Assembly: GCA_021151835.1 (NCBI GenBank)
Contig: JAGKWO010000030.1
Coordinates: forward strand, 3,345-67,344
From: Gammaproteobacteria bacterium
GTDB lineage: Bacteria; Pseudomonadota; Gammaproteobacteria; Pseudomonadales; Cellvibrionaceae
DNA length: 64,000 bases
Direction: 5' to 3'
Of the stretch, positions 52,840-61,593 are shown piece by piece. A program made the position numbers and the translations under genes. The notes under the pieces are model-generated. The model searched no databases, was not told the origin of the DNA, and saw only the letters and a list, made by a program, of their open reading frames with translations. How positions within the stretch are numbered: the stretch's first letter is position 1; the number at the start of each line of letters is the position of its first letter.

Positions 52840-54747
52840 TTACTCACACATATCGGCAAACCGATTGGCAAAGGTTAAATCCACTGTATGCGCGAAACCT
52901 GGTAACTGCACCTTTTCCTGGTCCAGTTTGATTTGCGACTCGTCAATCAAGCCTTCACCAAAATGATAAATCGTAGCGAAATCGCCCCGCTGTGCCGCCT
53001 GATCATAGGCTTGTGCCACCGCACGAACCTGCTCACGCTTGTCCTGGTAGCTGGCGATCACCTTATCACCATAACGCCGGGCCAACATGCGCTCAACAAC
53101 ATGCGGGGCAAAAATACTGGCAGTTGCATTATTCCCCCCAAAACCTTTTGAGTTGAGAAAGGCAACATCTAATGGCGTCGACGTGACCACATCACTGATG
53201 GATATCTGCAACCTATCGGCAAAAACATCATCAGCCACCTTATCGATGGTTTTGATGCCCGGAATGATCCCGTATTTAAAAACCCCCAGACTGGCAATCA
53301 ATTGCTCGCCGCTGGCGGCAGATAGCGAATGCCCCACATAGGCCTTAACTGCAGATACTGGCCAATTTTCAATACCGAATACTTGCGCAACCTGATCAAA
53401 AATCTGCGATTCAGTCACGCGGTTTTGCGGAGTGCTTGAACCATGAGCCTGGATCAGTGAACGGTGCCTGATAGATTCTTCACCCAAAATCGCTTTGGCA
53501 GAAGCAACCGCTTTAGCCATGGTGATGTAGTTACCGGGGCCAGGCGCAGAAATGGACTTCTTGAAACCATCCGCATTGATAAATACATCGCCGACAGCGC
53601 CATGGATATCTGCACCCAATTCAACCGCCAGGGCATCATCCATCAGCACCACATATTGACTGGCCTCCGCCATGGTGAAACCGGCATTTTCCCCGAAAGG
53701 ACGACTGGTGCGGCGCGGATCGGCCTCTTCAGTACCATCCAGCTTTTTCAACTTTTCTTCGCTGGCCAGGGCTCCCATGGTGGCATAACCATCTATGATC
53801 TCCAGCACAATAGGTGCTTCTGCACAACCTACAACTGCCACCCGACACTTGCCCGACGCAATATCATCAGCCGCTGCCTGGAGGTTATAAAGAAACGAAG
53901 CACAGGCCCCGGTAATTGCGCCAGTCTGCCCGACACTGCCGAGAATGTAAGCATTTACAAAATCTGCAGGCATGGTGTTTAGCCCCAGCGGACACTGCTT
54001 GGCGCTAACACGGCCGCCTTTCAAACGCGATTGCAACAAACCACCAAAGCCGTTTTCATCCATTTGGCTCATCACATTGCTGGCATAAACCCCTACCTGA
54101 TCCGGCCGCACAGCGGCCATAATTGTTTGCCACTTAATCCCGATAGACTGGATCGCATCGGATGCGCCGATAACAGCAAGCTGCAAGGCACGCGGATGAT
54201 AATGAGAGTTGTACAAAGAACCGGGATTGAAACCACGAGGTAGTTGCCCGGCAGATTTCACCGGAATATCACGATAGCTATCGAATTTAACTTCAAGACC
54301 CGCAGAGGTAGTGACGCGCACACGATCATCATCAACACCCTCCACTTGCCAATCAGATGGAACCGGCTCCGGTAAATCACGCTTACGCAATTCAAACACC
54401 AGCGGCGCATCCCCTGCCCCAAGCGTCGCCGATTTTTGCCAATGGGCAGCATCCACATCAAAAAATGTTTCATCTATCCGACGAATGAGTGTTCCATCCA
54501 GAATCTGCTCACCATAACGAGTTTCAATATCTGCCACATCAAGGGCTTGGTCAGTTGAATCACGGTATTCACCATCAACAAAAGATACCAATCCCATCAT
54601 AACCGCCAAACCGGTGAGGGTTTCCTGACGAGCCTGCGTCGGCAGACTTTCAATCACCATACGGCGATAGGCGTGATGGCCAGACGCTCGACCAGCCGCA
54701 TTAAATCCACCAAAACCCACAATAATCGGCAGGCGCGCAACAGACAT
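52840..54747 (-). CDS. fabY: Beta-ketoacyl-ACP synthase FabY
   Basis: This 635-residue long-form ketosynthase resembles the Pseudomonas aeruginosa FabY type, which starts fatty acid synthesis from acetyl-CoA and malonyl-ACP in place of FabH. The Cys-His-His triad is visible: C282 in 'TGACASFLYNL', H435 in 'QAHGSSTPQNR' and H473 in 'YVGHSLSAASG'. The N-terminal 200 residues are the family-specific extension ('PIIVGFGGFNAAGRASGHHAYRRMV'). GGAG lies 8 bases before the ATG. It is divergent from a GlxA-type regulator that may control it. Confidence 0.93.
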   Translation of the reverse strand: MSVARLPIIVGFGGFNAAGRASGHHAYRRMVIESLPTQARQETLTGLAVMMGLVSFVDGEYRDSTDQALDVADIETRYGEQILDGTLIRRIDETFFDVDAAHWQKSATLGAGDAPLVFELRKRDLPEPVPSDWQVEGVDDDRVRVTTSAGLEVKFDSYRDIPVKSAGQLPRGFNPGSLYNSHYHPRALQLAVIGASDAIQSIGIKWQTIMAAVRPDQVGVYASNVMSQMDENGFGGLLQSRLKGGRVSAKQCPLGLNTMPADFVNAYILGSVGQTGAITGACASFLYNLQAAADDIASGKCRVAVVGCAEAPIVLEIIDGYATMGALASEEKLKKLDGTEEADPRRTSRPFGENAGFTMAEASQYVVLMDDALAVELGADIHGAVGDVFINADGFKKSISAPGPGNYITMAKAVASAKAILGEESIRHRSLIQAHGSSTPQNRVTESQIFDQVAQVFGIENWPVSAVKAYVGHSLSAASGEQLIASLGVFKYGIIPGIKTIDKVADDVFADRLQISISDVVTSTPLDVAFLNSKGFGGNNATASIFAPHVVERMLARRYGDKVIASYQDKREQVRAVAQAYDQAAQRGDFATIYHFGEGLIDESQIKLDQEKVQLPGFAHTVDLTFANRFADMCE

Positions 54748-54815
54748 ATAAAAACTCCATTAACAAAACAACACTGATGAGTGCAGTGTATGAGCTTACT
54801 CAAGGCATGTCCCTG

Positions 54816-54850
54816 ACACTTTGGTCATTTTTAGTGTTAAATTGGCCAAA
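54816..54850. promoter_or_regulatory. Overlapping inverted repeats in the fabY/GlxA intergenic region
   Basis: TTTGGTCA (54820-54827) and TGGCCAAA (54843-54850) form a 7-of-8 inverted repeat, interleaved with ACACT/AGTGT arms. Its position between the divergent starts fits a regulator-binding site. Confidence 0.4.
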
Positions 54851-54872
54851 ACATTACTTGCCGTATTCTTTC

Positions 54873-55877
54873 ATGCACCAGAACCTACCAATTCGAATTC
54901 ATTTCATCCTGTGCGAACGCATGCTGACTACCAGCAGCACCCTTCCGATGGAAATGTTATTAGCGGCAGAAAGTGCTATGCATACCATGCTGCCTCCGGA
55001 TCAACGTCGTCCGCTGGAGATAAAAACCCTGGGGCTCACTACAGAGGCTGTCGTCACGCGCACTGGACTACGCTGGCAGCCGGACCTCAGCATCAGCGAT
55101 AACCCGGCAAGTGACCTGATTTATATTCCAGGCTTATGGCGCAACCCTCGCCCTATTGTTAAGCGAAATGCCCCCCTACTTGATTGGTTGCGGGGCCAGT
55201 ACCAAAACGGAGCAATTATTAGCGCGGTAGGCACCGGTTGTTGCTTTTTAGCGGAGGCAGGATTATTGGATGGAAAAGCAGCGACCACTCATTGGCATTA
55301 TTTCGATCAATTTCAAAAGGACTACCCGCAGGTACAACTCAAACGGCAATACTTTATTACCCAGGCGGGAAATCTTTATTGCGCCGCCAGCGTCAATTCA
55401 CTTGCCGATTTAACAGTACATTTTATTCAACGCTTTTTTGGAAAATCCATTGCGAGCCATGTAGAGCGGCACTTTTCCCATGAAATACGCAAAGCTTACG
55501 AGACAAGCGGTTTTTTTGAAGCCAGCGAAAACCCGCACCCGGATGAACAAATTACCCAGATTCAAATATGGCTCCAGGATAATTATCATCGCGAAATATT
55601 ATTCCCCCAAATTGCAGAGCGCTTCGGCATGAGCATACGCACCCTCAACCGTCGCTTTAAAATTGCACTGGGACAAACACCGCTCGAGTATTTACAGGAA
55701 ATACGTATTAACACAGCAAAAGACTTATTAAAAACAAGTAACTTATCTATCAGCGAAATTGCGGATAAAGTTGGTTATGAAGATACCGGCTATTTTACCC
55801 GCTTGTTTAAAAAACATTTATCAACAACACCCAATGCATACCGGGATACTGTCCGCGCTAAATTATTCCGCACCTGA
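54873..55877 (+). CDS. GlxA-type AraC family transcriptional regulator
   Basis: The product has 334 residues from ATG 54873. An in-frame ATG at 54777 would add 32 residues encoded by operator-like DNA, so I prefer the shorter form. The N-terminal half is a DJ-1/PfpI-like domain with 'ISAVGTGCCFLAEAGLLDGKAATTHW' (the nucleophile-elbow position is a Cys). The C-terminal half is an AraC DNA-binding domain ('MSIRTLNRRFKIALGQTPLEYLQEIRI', 'SISEIADKVGYEDTGYFTRLFKK'). The inducer is unknown. The divergent layout suggests control of fabY, of itself, or both. Confidence 0.88.
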   Translation: MHQNLPIRIHFILCERMLTTSSTLPMEMLLAAESAMHTMLPPDQRRPLEIKTLGLTTEAVVTRTGLRWQPDLSISDNPASDLIYIPGLWRNPRPIVKRNAPLLDWLRGQYQNGAIISAVGTGCCFLAEAGLLDGKAATTHWHYFDQFQKDYPQVQLKRQYFITQAGNLYCAASVNSLADLTVHFIQRFFGKSIASHVERHFSHEIRKAYETSGFFEASENPHPDEQITQIQIWLQDNYHREILFPQIAERFGMSIRTLNRRFKIALGQTPLEYLQEIRINTAKDLLKTSNLSISEIADKVGYEDTGYFTRLFKKHLSTTPNAYRDTVRAKLFRT

Positions 55878-55910
55878 AAAAATCCCCGCACATTGGCGGG
55901 GATTTTTTTA
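55878..55910 (+). terminator. Terminator of the GlxA-type regulator gene
   Basis: A 12-bp stem (arms 55878-55889 and 55896-55907, including CCCCGC/GCGGGG) with a 6-base loop and A/T tracts follows directly on the stop codon. It may also serve ibpA from the other side. Confidence 0.9.
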
Positions 55911-55934
55911 CATCTTATCCATTAATAATCAAGC

Positions 55935-56405
55935 TTAAGCTGCATTTGTCGCCGCAGGAACCACTGTTAGTTTTTCTGCAGTTTGTACACCAATCGGGAT
56001 AGTGCGTGGTTTCAACGCCTCAGGAATAATACGCTGCAAATCTATATGCAATAAACCATTAGCATAATTGGCTGATTGCACTTGCACATGGTCTGCCAAT
56101 TGGAAGCGACGTTCGAAACTGCGCGCAGCAATGCCCTGATGCAAATAGGTGCGTTGTTCAGTTTCAGCAGCTTTATTAGCGGACACTGTCAGGTTATTTT
56201 GATTAACTTCAATAGTTAATTCAGCCTGATCAAAGCCCGCAACCGCCATAGTAATTCGATATTTATCTTCACCGGTCAGTTCAATATTGTACGGTGGATA
56301 AGTAGGTTGGTTCTGTTCTGCTCGCGCAAGGTTATCCAACAGGTTAGCCATGCGATCAAAACCAATTGCAGAACGATATAATGGAGAAAAATCAAAGTTA
56401 CGCAT
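55935..56405 (-). CDS. ibpA: Small heat-shock protein, IbpA-like (Hsp20)
   Basis: This 156-residue protein has 'NFDFSPLYRSAIGFDRM' at the N terminus and a central alpha-crystallin domain ('PPYNIELTGEDKYRITMAVAGFDQAELTIEV ... RTYLHQGIAARSFERRFQLADHV'). The C-terminal 'RTIPIG' is the I-x-I/V-type oligomerisation motif. It holds unfolded proteins at high temperature. A sigma32-type promoter and a four-hairpin leader with a ROSE thermometer lie directly upstream. Confidence 0.95.
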   Translation of the reverse strand: MRNFDFSPLYRSAIGFDRMANLLDNLARAEQNQPTYPPYNIELTGEDKYRITMAVAGFDQAELTIEVNQNNLTVSANKAAETEQRTYLHQGIAARSFERRFQLADHVQVQSANYANGLLHIDLQRIIPEALKPRTIPIGVQTAEKLTVVPAATNAA

Positions 56406-56500
56406 AAAAATATCCTCAACATGAGCAATATTAACAATTTAACCCATCAGCTGATCGGGTCATTTAAGAGAGGCGATCCTCTATTTGAGCCATCGCTCAA
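56406..56500 (-). ncRNA. ROSE-type RNA thermometer in the ibpA leader
   Basis: The leader can fold into four hairpins in transcript order: 56485-56500 (UUGAGC/GCUCAA), 56469-56482 (AGAGG/CCUCU), 56442-56460 (ACCC.AUCAG/CUGAU.GGGU type) and 56412-56429. The last pairs AUUGCUCA with UGAGGAU around a UGU loop, placing UUGCU opposite the AGGA ribosome site with the unpaired G that defines ROSE elements. At low temperature the ribosome site would be hidden; warming would melt it. Confidence 0.78.
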
Positions 56501-56502
56501 CA

Positions 56503-56531
56503 TAAATAAGGCTCTGCTAAAAAATTTCAAG
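56503..56531 (-). promoter_or_regulatory. Sigma32 (RpoH) promoter of ibpA
   Basis: On the minus strand, CTTGAAA (56525-56531) is followed after 13 bases by CCTTATTTA (56503-56511), close to the sigma32 consensus CTTGAAA-N13/14-CCCCATnT. Transcription would start near 56497-56500, exactly where the leader hairpins begin. Confidence 0.78.
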
Positions 56532-56547
56532 CGCGATATTAAAAATT

Positions 56548-57447
56548 TTATTTTATTAACAAATTATCCAAAGCACCTTTCAAATCAGGATAGTGAAATT
56601 CAAAACCGCCGTCGATAGCGCGCCTCGGCAGCACCCGTTGGCTAGCCAGTAAAACTGTATCCGCCATCTCACCGAATAGCAGACGCAGCACCAACGCCGG
56701 CATCGGCAATAATGCTGGGCGACGCAATACCCCGGCCAAAATATGGGAAAAATCACGATTGATAACCGATTGGGGAGAAACAGCATTTATCGGCCCGGTG
56801 ATTACCGGATGATCTATTACAAAAAGTATTAACCTGACCATATCGTCAATATGGATCCAGGACATATATTGCTCCCCACTTCCCATTGGGCCACCCATCG
56901 CCCATCGGAAAGCAGGCAGCATTTGCTTGAGCGCACCGCCATTGATCCCTAGTACTATCCCAGTACGCAATACGCATAAACTGGAACCTCGTTGCTCAAA
57001 TTGCCGCGCAGATAACTCCCAATCGAGACAAAGTTGCGCCGCAAAATCGGTACCGGCCGGCACCTGCTCATCCAACAGTAGATCACCACAATTGCCGTAA
57101 TACCCGATTGCACTGCCACTAATTACCCGCGCAGGAAACTTGCCTTTTCGCTCAAAAAAATCGAATAGCTTATTAGTAAATCCAATCCGGCTACCCCGGA
57201 TAAACGCTTTTGTTTCAACTGACCAACGCCGCGCAGCCAAAGGTTCACCCGCCAGGTTCACCATAACATCGGGAATAGCATCCAGGGCCTTGAGCTCGGT
57301 AATTACACCAGCCTCATCCGGTAACTTTTGCCTTGCCCTTTCGGGGTTACGCGTCAAAACCGTAACACGATAGCCACTGGCCATGAGTGCTTTCACCAAA
57401 GGAATACCAATAAATCCTGTCCCGCCCGTCACTAGCACCGTCTTCAT
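56548..57447 (-). CDS. TIGR01777 family SDR epimerase (YfcH-like)
   Basis: This 299-residue protein has a Rossmann NAD(P) site 'VTGGTGFIGIPLVKALMASGY', 'NLAGEPLAARRW', 'GSAIGYYG' (Ser and the YxxxK-region Tyr) and a C-terminal DUF1731 segment ('LPMPALVLRLLFGEMADTVLLASQRVLP'). The substrate is unknown in this family. Its 3' end lies 17 bases from the ibpA -35 element on the same strand; no terminator is evident between them, so read-through into ibpA is possible. Confidence 0.92.
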   Translation of the reverse strand: MKTVLVTGGTGFIGIPLVKALMASGYRVTVLTRNPERARQKLPDEAGVITELKALDAIPDVMVNLAGEPLAARRWSVETKAFIRGSRIGFTNKLFDFFERKGKFPARVISGSAIGYYGNCGDLLLDEQVPAGTDFAAQLCLDWELSARQFEQRGSSLCVLRTGIVLGINGGALKQMLPAFRWAMGGPMGSGEQYMSWIHIDDMVRLILFVIDHPVITGPINAVSPQSVINRDFSHILAGVLRRPALLPMPALVLRLLFGEMADTVLLASQRVLPRRAIDGGFEFHYPDLKGALDNLLIK

Positions 57448-57602
57448 AATTCCCCCCTGAAATCATTTAATAAGGAGATTAGCCTTGAAACCACTGGTAG
57501 TACCAGCCCCTGCAGCCATGGGGCCTACAATAGATATAAACATTAATGCCATTAAATAATAATAAGCAGCTCAAATGTTATTAAGAAAATCGTAAGAAAA
57601 AC

Positions 57603-57631
57603 TTGAAATTTATTTGGGGATGATCAATATA
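57603..57631 (+). promoter_or_regulatory. Candidate promoter of hpf
   Basis: TTGAAA (57603-57608) and AATATA (57626-57631) are separated by 17 bases in the 261-base gap between the divergent epimerase and hpf genes. An A/T-rich stretch precedes it. Confidence 0.4.
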
Positions 57632-57708
57632 AGAAGTGAGGGCCAAGATTGTTCGCGAAATCGATTCGGAACCTCAACCCTCTAACATAAACGTTAAGGA
57701 GCTTTACG

Positions 57709-58020
57709 ATGAAACCTGCTGTCGACGTTGTATATCGTGATTTGGATTCTTCTGCTGCACTCAACGAAATCATTACCAAGAAGCTTGAAAAGCTCAACCG
57801 CTACACCGACCAGATAGTTCATAGCCGCGTAGTACTTGATACCCCCCACAACCACAAACACAAAGGTAAACAATTCAGGGCCTCTATTGAGCTGGATATC
57901 AAAGGCCACCCCGTAGCAATTACTCAGGACGATGAGTCAATTCATGTAGCAGTGCGCGATGCATTCTCCAGCGCTGAACGTAAAGTGAAACAACTGGCCG
58001 CCCGCCAAAGAAATCGTTAA
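57709..58020 (+). CDS. hpf: Ribosome hibernation promoting factor (HPF/RaiA family)
   Basis: This 103-residue short-form HPF has 'VDVVYRDLDSSAALNEIITKKLEKLNRY', 'HKHKGKQFRASIELDIKGHPVAITQDDESIHVAV' and a basic C terminus. It binds the 30S decoding region and helps form inactive 100S ribosomes. TAAGGAG precedes the ATG. It stands alone rather than downstream of rpoN, so this may be a second, stress-linked copy. Confidence 0.88.
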   Translation: MKPAVDVVYRDLDSSAALNEIITKKLEKLNRYTDQIVHSRVVLDTPHNHKHKGKQFRASIELDIKGHPVAITQDDESIHVAVRDAFSSAERKVKQLAARQRNR

Positions 58021-58063
58021 CCGCTAACGGCTCACGCCGCATAATTTTCATTTCCCCAAAATG

Positions 58064-58092
58064 AAAAAGCCGGGATCAATCAGGATCCCGGC
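58064..58092 (-). terminator. Terminator of the SapC-family gene
   Basis: A 9-bp stem (GCCGGGATC/GATCCCGGC, arms 58069-58077 and 58084-58092) is followed by TTTTT on the minus strand. A second 9-bp A/T-rich inverted repeat at 58045-58067 adjoins it and may end hpf. Confidence 0.85.
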
Positions 58093-58130
58093 CCAAATAT
58101 CTTGCTAATTAAATCAACTGTATTTTTTTA

Positions 58131-58874
58131 TTAGACGCCAAGCTTTTGTGACTTTTTATTAATCAATTCATTCAAGTTTGAGAGTGACTGGATGTGGCTA
58201 TAAATCAGCTCCAGGCCATCTTTCTTGAACAAATCCAATGTATCAGCATCACTCAATTCTTTTAGTTTTTCACGCTTGACGACATAGAATCCCATCAGAT
58301 TCATATTGGCATCTTCGCGACCCTTAAAGGTAATGTTGGCTTGCATTGGTTCAAGCAATTTTAACTCATGCAAACGCTTGCAAAATAACTTGGTCATTTC
58401 AGCGCGATATTGATAATCCTTCAGAAATTCAACAACTTCTTTCAGGTGCTCCGATTGTTCGCCATTTTCTTCAAATAACGGACGCCCTTTACTACCATCC
58501 TTAATAACCGAGCTACTACTCTCATCAATACACAATGCCAGGGTATCTGCATTTTTATCCCCACCCAATACAAATGGATAACGACGGATAAAAGCAGGGA
58601 TATAGCGCGTCGTGAATTGGTTATTTTCATCCAGGCACAAGTTTTCCCCTTCCTTCAACCCCATGATTGCCAGAGGAATATATTCCCCCTCGGTGGCAGT
58701 TGCAGAGAAAACAATAGGAAATTCACCGGCAGCAAATGGAATCTCCGTCGCCAGCACCGGGGCAGAAATTATACTGGACACGAATGAGTAGTTATCCACT
58801 TGTACTGCCCAAGTGCGATGAATATCAGATGACAACGGCTGGATGTTGTCGTAAATCATTAATTGCTTGGCCAC
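58131..58874 (-). CDS. SapC family protein
   Basis: This 247-residue protein of the SapC family (PF07277 type) has 'FPIVFSATATEGEYIPLAIMGLKEGENL', 'YIPAFIRRYPFVL' and 'LCIDESS'. There is no signal peptide or membrane helix. In polysaccharide-utilising bacteria SapC genes often accompany TonB receptors and tryptophan-halogenase-like genes, but none is beside this one. The molecular function is unknown. Confidence 0.87.
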   Translation of the reverse strand: MAKQLMIYDNIQPLSSDIHRTWAVQVDNYSFVSSIISAPVLATEIPFAAGEFPIVFSATATEGEYIPLAIMGLKEGENLCLDENNQFTTRYIPAFIRRYPFVLGGDKNADTLALCIDESSSSVIKDGSKGRPLFEENGEQSEHLKEVVEFLKDYQYRAEMTKLFCKRLHELKLLEPMQANITFKGREDANMNLMGFYVVKREKLKELSDADTLDLFKKDGLELIYSHIQSLSNLNELINKKSQKLGV

Positions 58875-59448
58875 GAGAATACCTCTATTTATTGTCTTGG
58901 CTTGGAGAAAAACCGGTTAATGCTGCAAAGCAGGAGCGCATGGTAGCACTTTCGTCAGCTGATGCCACTAGCCAGTAAAGCAGCCGCAATAGTACAAAAA
59001 ACAACCAAACCCATTGTTAGAGTTACAAAAGAGCCTAATGGTACCCCCTTCAGAAAACATCTAATCCAACCCACTCGATAAAAGGACGGTTATAACAGTA
59101 CCGCCGTAAAGCACCGTACCGCTGAGCCGTTTACAAGGTATCAAATGGAGGCAGATACAAATAATGAATATATTTTTTACAAACTGGAAATGGTTGCGTT
59201 GAAAAGCTTACAAATTCTCCAGGGCAATCGCTCATCGAAATCAACATCGCATTTAAATCGCAACAAATAACCATCTTCGTTATTACATTAAAACGAAATA
59301 ATGGAATTATTTTAACCAAATAGCGGTCCATGGATTTAATACACGTTAATTGAACGCTTTTCGTATTAACGTTGCTATGGAAATTCAGGCCTCATGCTCA
59401 ATTAAAAATCATTATGCAAAATACAAGTTCCTACTCAGGTGATGCATT
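58875..59448 (+). other. Intergenic region upstream of the ybhP-type operon, with a candidate promoter
   Basis: These 574 bases hold no supported gene. A sigma70-like pair, TTGAAC (59350-59355) and TGCTAT (59373-59378) with a 17-base spacer, lies 70 bases before the next gene. The rest is AT-rich and unremarkable. Confidence 0.5.
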
Positions 59449-60279
59449 ATGAATATTTATGCTGATTCAGAAAAACAAAAATCTCAAGGAGTTATTATCC
59501 CTGACCGAGAAGCAATCCAATTAACCGAAATGAAACCTGAGGTCCACAAATTACGAGTGCTCACATTAAATATGCACAAAGGGTTTAATGTGTTTAACCG
59601 TAATTTTGTTTTACCTGAATTGCGCGATGCTGTACGTAGCTTATCAACAGACATGGTTTTTTTACAGGAGGTTCATGGGAGCCACCACCGCCATGCATTG
59701 CGCCATCCAAACTGGCCAAGCGTGCCACAGTATGAATTTTTAGCTGATAGCATGTGGCCGGAATTTTCTTATGGCCGCAACGCGGTTTATCCCGAGGGTG
59801 ATCACGGCAACGCCCTACTTTCAAAGTACCCGATTATTCGCTTCCAAAACCTGGATGTCTCTATAGGTTCGATTGAACAGCGAGGATTGCTTCATTCTAT
59901 TTTAAAAGTCCCCGGCCATGAAGAGGTGCATGCGATTTGCGTCCATTTGGGATTGAGGGAAACTCATCGACAAAAACAGTTAACATTATTGCGTGAATTG
60001 ATTGATAGTTTTTCCGTGACAGCCCCGGTGATTGTAGCGGGAGACTTTAACGACTGGCGCCAGCGAGCAGACAAGATTCTTTCCGCATCCAACATGACCG
60101 AAGTGTTTGTAAGTCAATTCGGGAAGCCCGCAAAAAGTTTTCCAGCACGATGGCCTCTTCTTTGCTTGGATAGAATTTATATTCGCAATGCGAGCGCAGC
60201 AAATCCGGAAGTACTCGCCAGAAAACCCTGGTCCCACCTATCGGATCATGCGCCACTAATTGTTGAAATACACCTGTAA
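59449..60279 (+). CDS. ybhP: Endonuclease/exonuclease/phosphatase family protein (YbhP-like)
   Basis: This 276-residue protein has the metal-dependent EEP fold: 'LTLNMHKGFNVFN' with the first Asn, 'MVFLQEVHG' (Glu), 'VIVAGDFNDWRQ' (Asp/Asn) and 'SHLSDHAPLIVE' (Asp-His). It has no signal peptide. It is the first of three genes in the order ybhP-clsB-ybhN, as in Escherichia coli. The substrate is unknown, perhaps a phospholipid or its head group given the neighbours. Confidence 0.88.
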   Translation: MNIYADSEKQKSQGVIIPDREAIQLTEMKPEVHKLRVLTLNMHKGFNVFNRNFVLPELRDAVRSLSTDMVFLQEVHGSHHRHALRHPNWPSVPQYEFLADSMWPEFSYGRNAVYPEGDHGNALLSKYPIIRFQNLDVSIGSIEQRGLLHSILKVPGHEEVHAICVHLGLRETHRQKQLTLLRELIDSFSVTAPVIVAGDFNDWRQRADKILSASNMTEVFVSQFGKPAKSFPARWPLLCLDRIYIRNASAANPEVLARKPWSHLSDHAPLIVEIHL

Positions 60280-60315
60280 TATCTGAAAGACATTCTCAAC
60301 CATTGGGACATACTT

Positions 60316-61593
60316 ATGAAAAACAATTGGCGCGATGGCAACAAAGTTGACTTGCTTATTAACGGCGAAGAATTTTATCCACGGGTCTTTGAATGTATTG
60401 AGAATGCAAAAAAAGAAGTAATTGTGGAAACATTCATCATCTTTGAAGACAAAGTTGGTCATCAATTACAACAGGCGTTGATCAAAGCGGCGCGCAATGG
60501 TGCGCGTGTAGAGTTCACTGTAGACGATTATGGGACTTGGGACCTTAGTAGCGATTTTGTAAAAGCAATGACCGATAGCGGCGTAAAACTACATATATTC
60601 GACCCCCAACCGAAAATGCTGGGAGTGAGGCTTAATTTATTCCGGCGATTACATCGGAAAATTGTGGTTGTAGATCGTGAAGTTGCATTTATTGGGGGAA
60701 TAAATTATTCCGCTGATCATCTGATGGATGCAGGAAAAAAAGCAAAACAGGATTATGCCGTAGAATTGCGCGGTCCAGTTGTAGCCGATGTTTATCGAAC
60801 TTGCTTGCGGCTATTGGTACAAGACCTAAGCCGTAAAGAACAAAAAGCCCGCCTGCAAGCAATAGAGGACGAGGCAGTTCAACCGGCGGGTGACGCCAAA
60901 GTTTTACTTGTAGAGCGCGATAACATTTCCCATAAAAAAGATATTGAGCAACAATACCTGCTCGCTACCAGGCTGGCAAAAAAACGCCTGGTTATCGCAA
61001 ACGCCTACTTCTTTCCTCGATACTATTTTTTATTATCCTTGCGCCGTGCAACAATGCGCGGCGTCGACGTAACATTAATTATGCAAGGCCAACCCGATAT
61101 GCCATGGGTATCCGCTTTGTCGCGTTTGTTGTACAAATATTTGTTACGTTCTAACGTAAAAATTTATGAATATAATCAGCGGAGCCTGCATGGAAAAATA
61201 GCAGTAATGGATGACGAATGGTGTACCGTTGGATCAAGCAATTTGGATCCACTGAGTTTCTCGCTTAACCTTGAAGCTAATGTAATTATCCAGGATCGCG
61301 ATTTAAATAAAAAAATTGATGACCACTTAAAGGGACTTATACAGCAGCACTGTGACAAAATTGATCTTGATACTGCACAACGTGGCTACTGGTGGCGCGT
61401 TCCGCTTATATTTATAAGCTTTTACTTTTTAAGAGTCTTTCCTTCAATAGCTGGCTGGTTACCTGCGCATGCACCGACGTTCAAACACATCCTTCCGAAG
61501 CGGCGCTTTTGGTCCAGGAAAACTACCCAGCCCAAGACAGGGAATAATGAAGATAATCCGATCAAAACATACGACAAGGAAAGCATTTCATGA
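60316..61593 (+). CDS. clsB: Cardiolipin synthase B
   Basis: This 425-residue phospholipase-D superfamily protein has two HKD motifs, 'LHRKIVVVDREVAFIGGIN' and 'LHGKIAVMDDEWCTVGSSN', and one C-terminal hydrophobic segment ('WWRVPLIFISFYFL'). ClsB makes cardiolipin and can also form phosphatidylglycerol. It lacks the N-terminal double membrane anchor of ClsA. It starts 37 bases after ybhP and overlaps ybhN by 4 bases. Confidence 0.94.
   Translation: MKNNWRDGNKVDLLINGEEFYPRVFECIENAKKEVIVETFIIFEDKVGHQLQQALIKAARNGARVEFTVDDYGTWDLSSDFVKAMTDSGVKLHIFDPQPKMLGVRLNLFRRLHRKIVVVDREVAFIGGINYSADHLMDAGKKAKQDYAVELRGPVVADVYRTCLRLLVQDLSRKEQKARLQAIEDEAVQPAGDAKVLLVERDNISHKKDIEQQYLLATRLAKKRLVIANAYFFPRYYFLLSLRRATMRGVDVTLIMQGQPDMPWVSALSRLLYKYLLRSNVKIYEYNQRSLHGKIAVMDDEWCTVGSSNLDPLSFSLNLEANVIIQDRDLNKKIDDHLKGLIQQHCDKIDLDTAQRGYWWRVPLIFISFYFLRVFPSIAGWLPAHAPTFKHILPKRRFWSRKTTQPKTGNNEDNPIKTYDKESIS

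Noticed and set aside
56421..56618. 65-residue plus-strand frame in the ibpA leader
   Set aside because: It overlaps the sigma32 promoter and ROSE hairpins on the other strand and has no protein features.
59131..59331. 66-residue minus-strand frame in the gap before ybhP
   Set aside because: It has no ribosome site and an atypical composition; probably chance.
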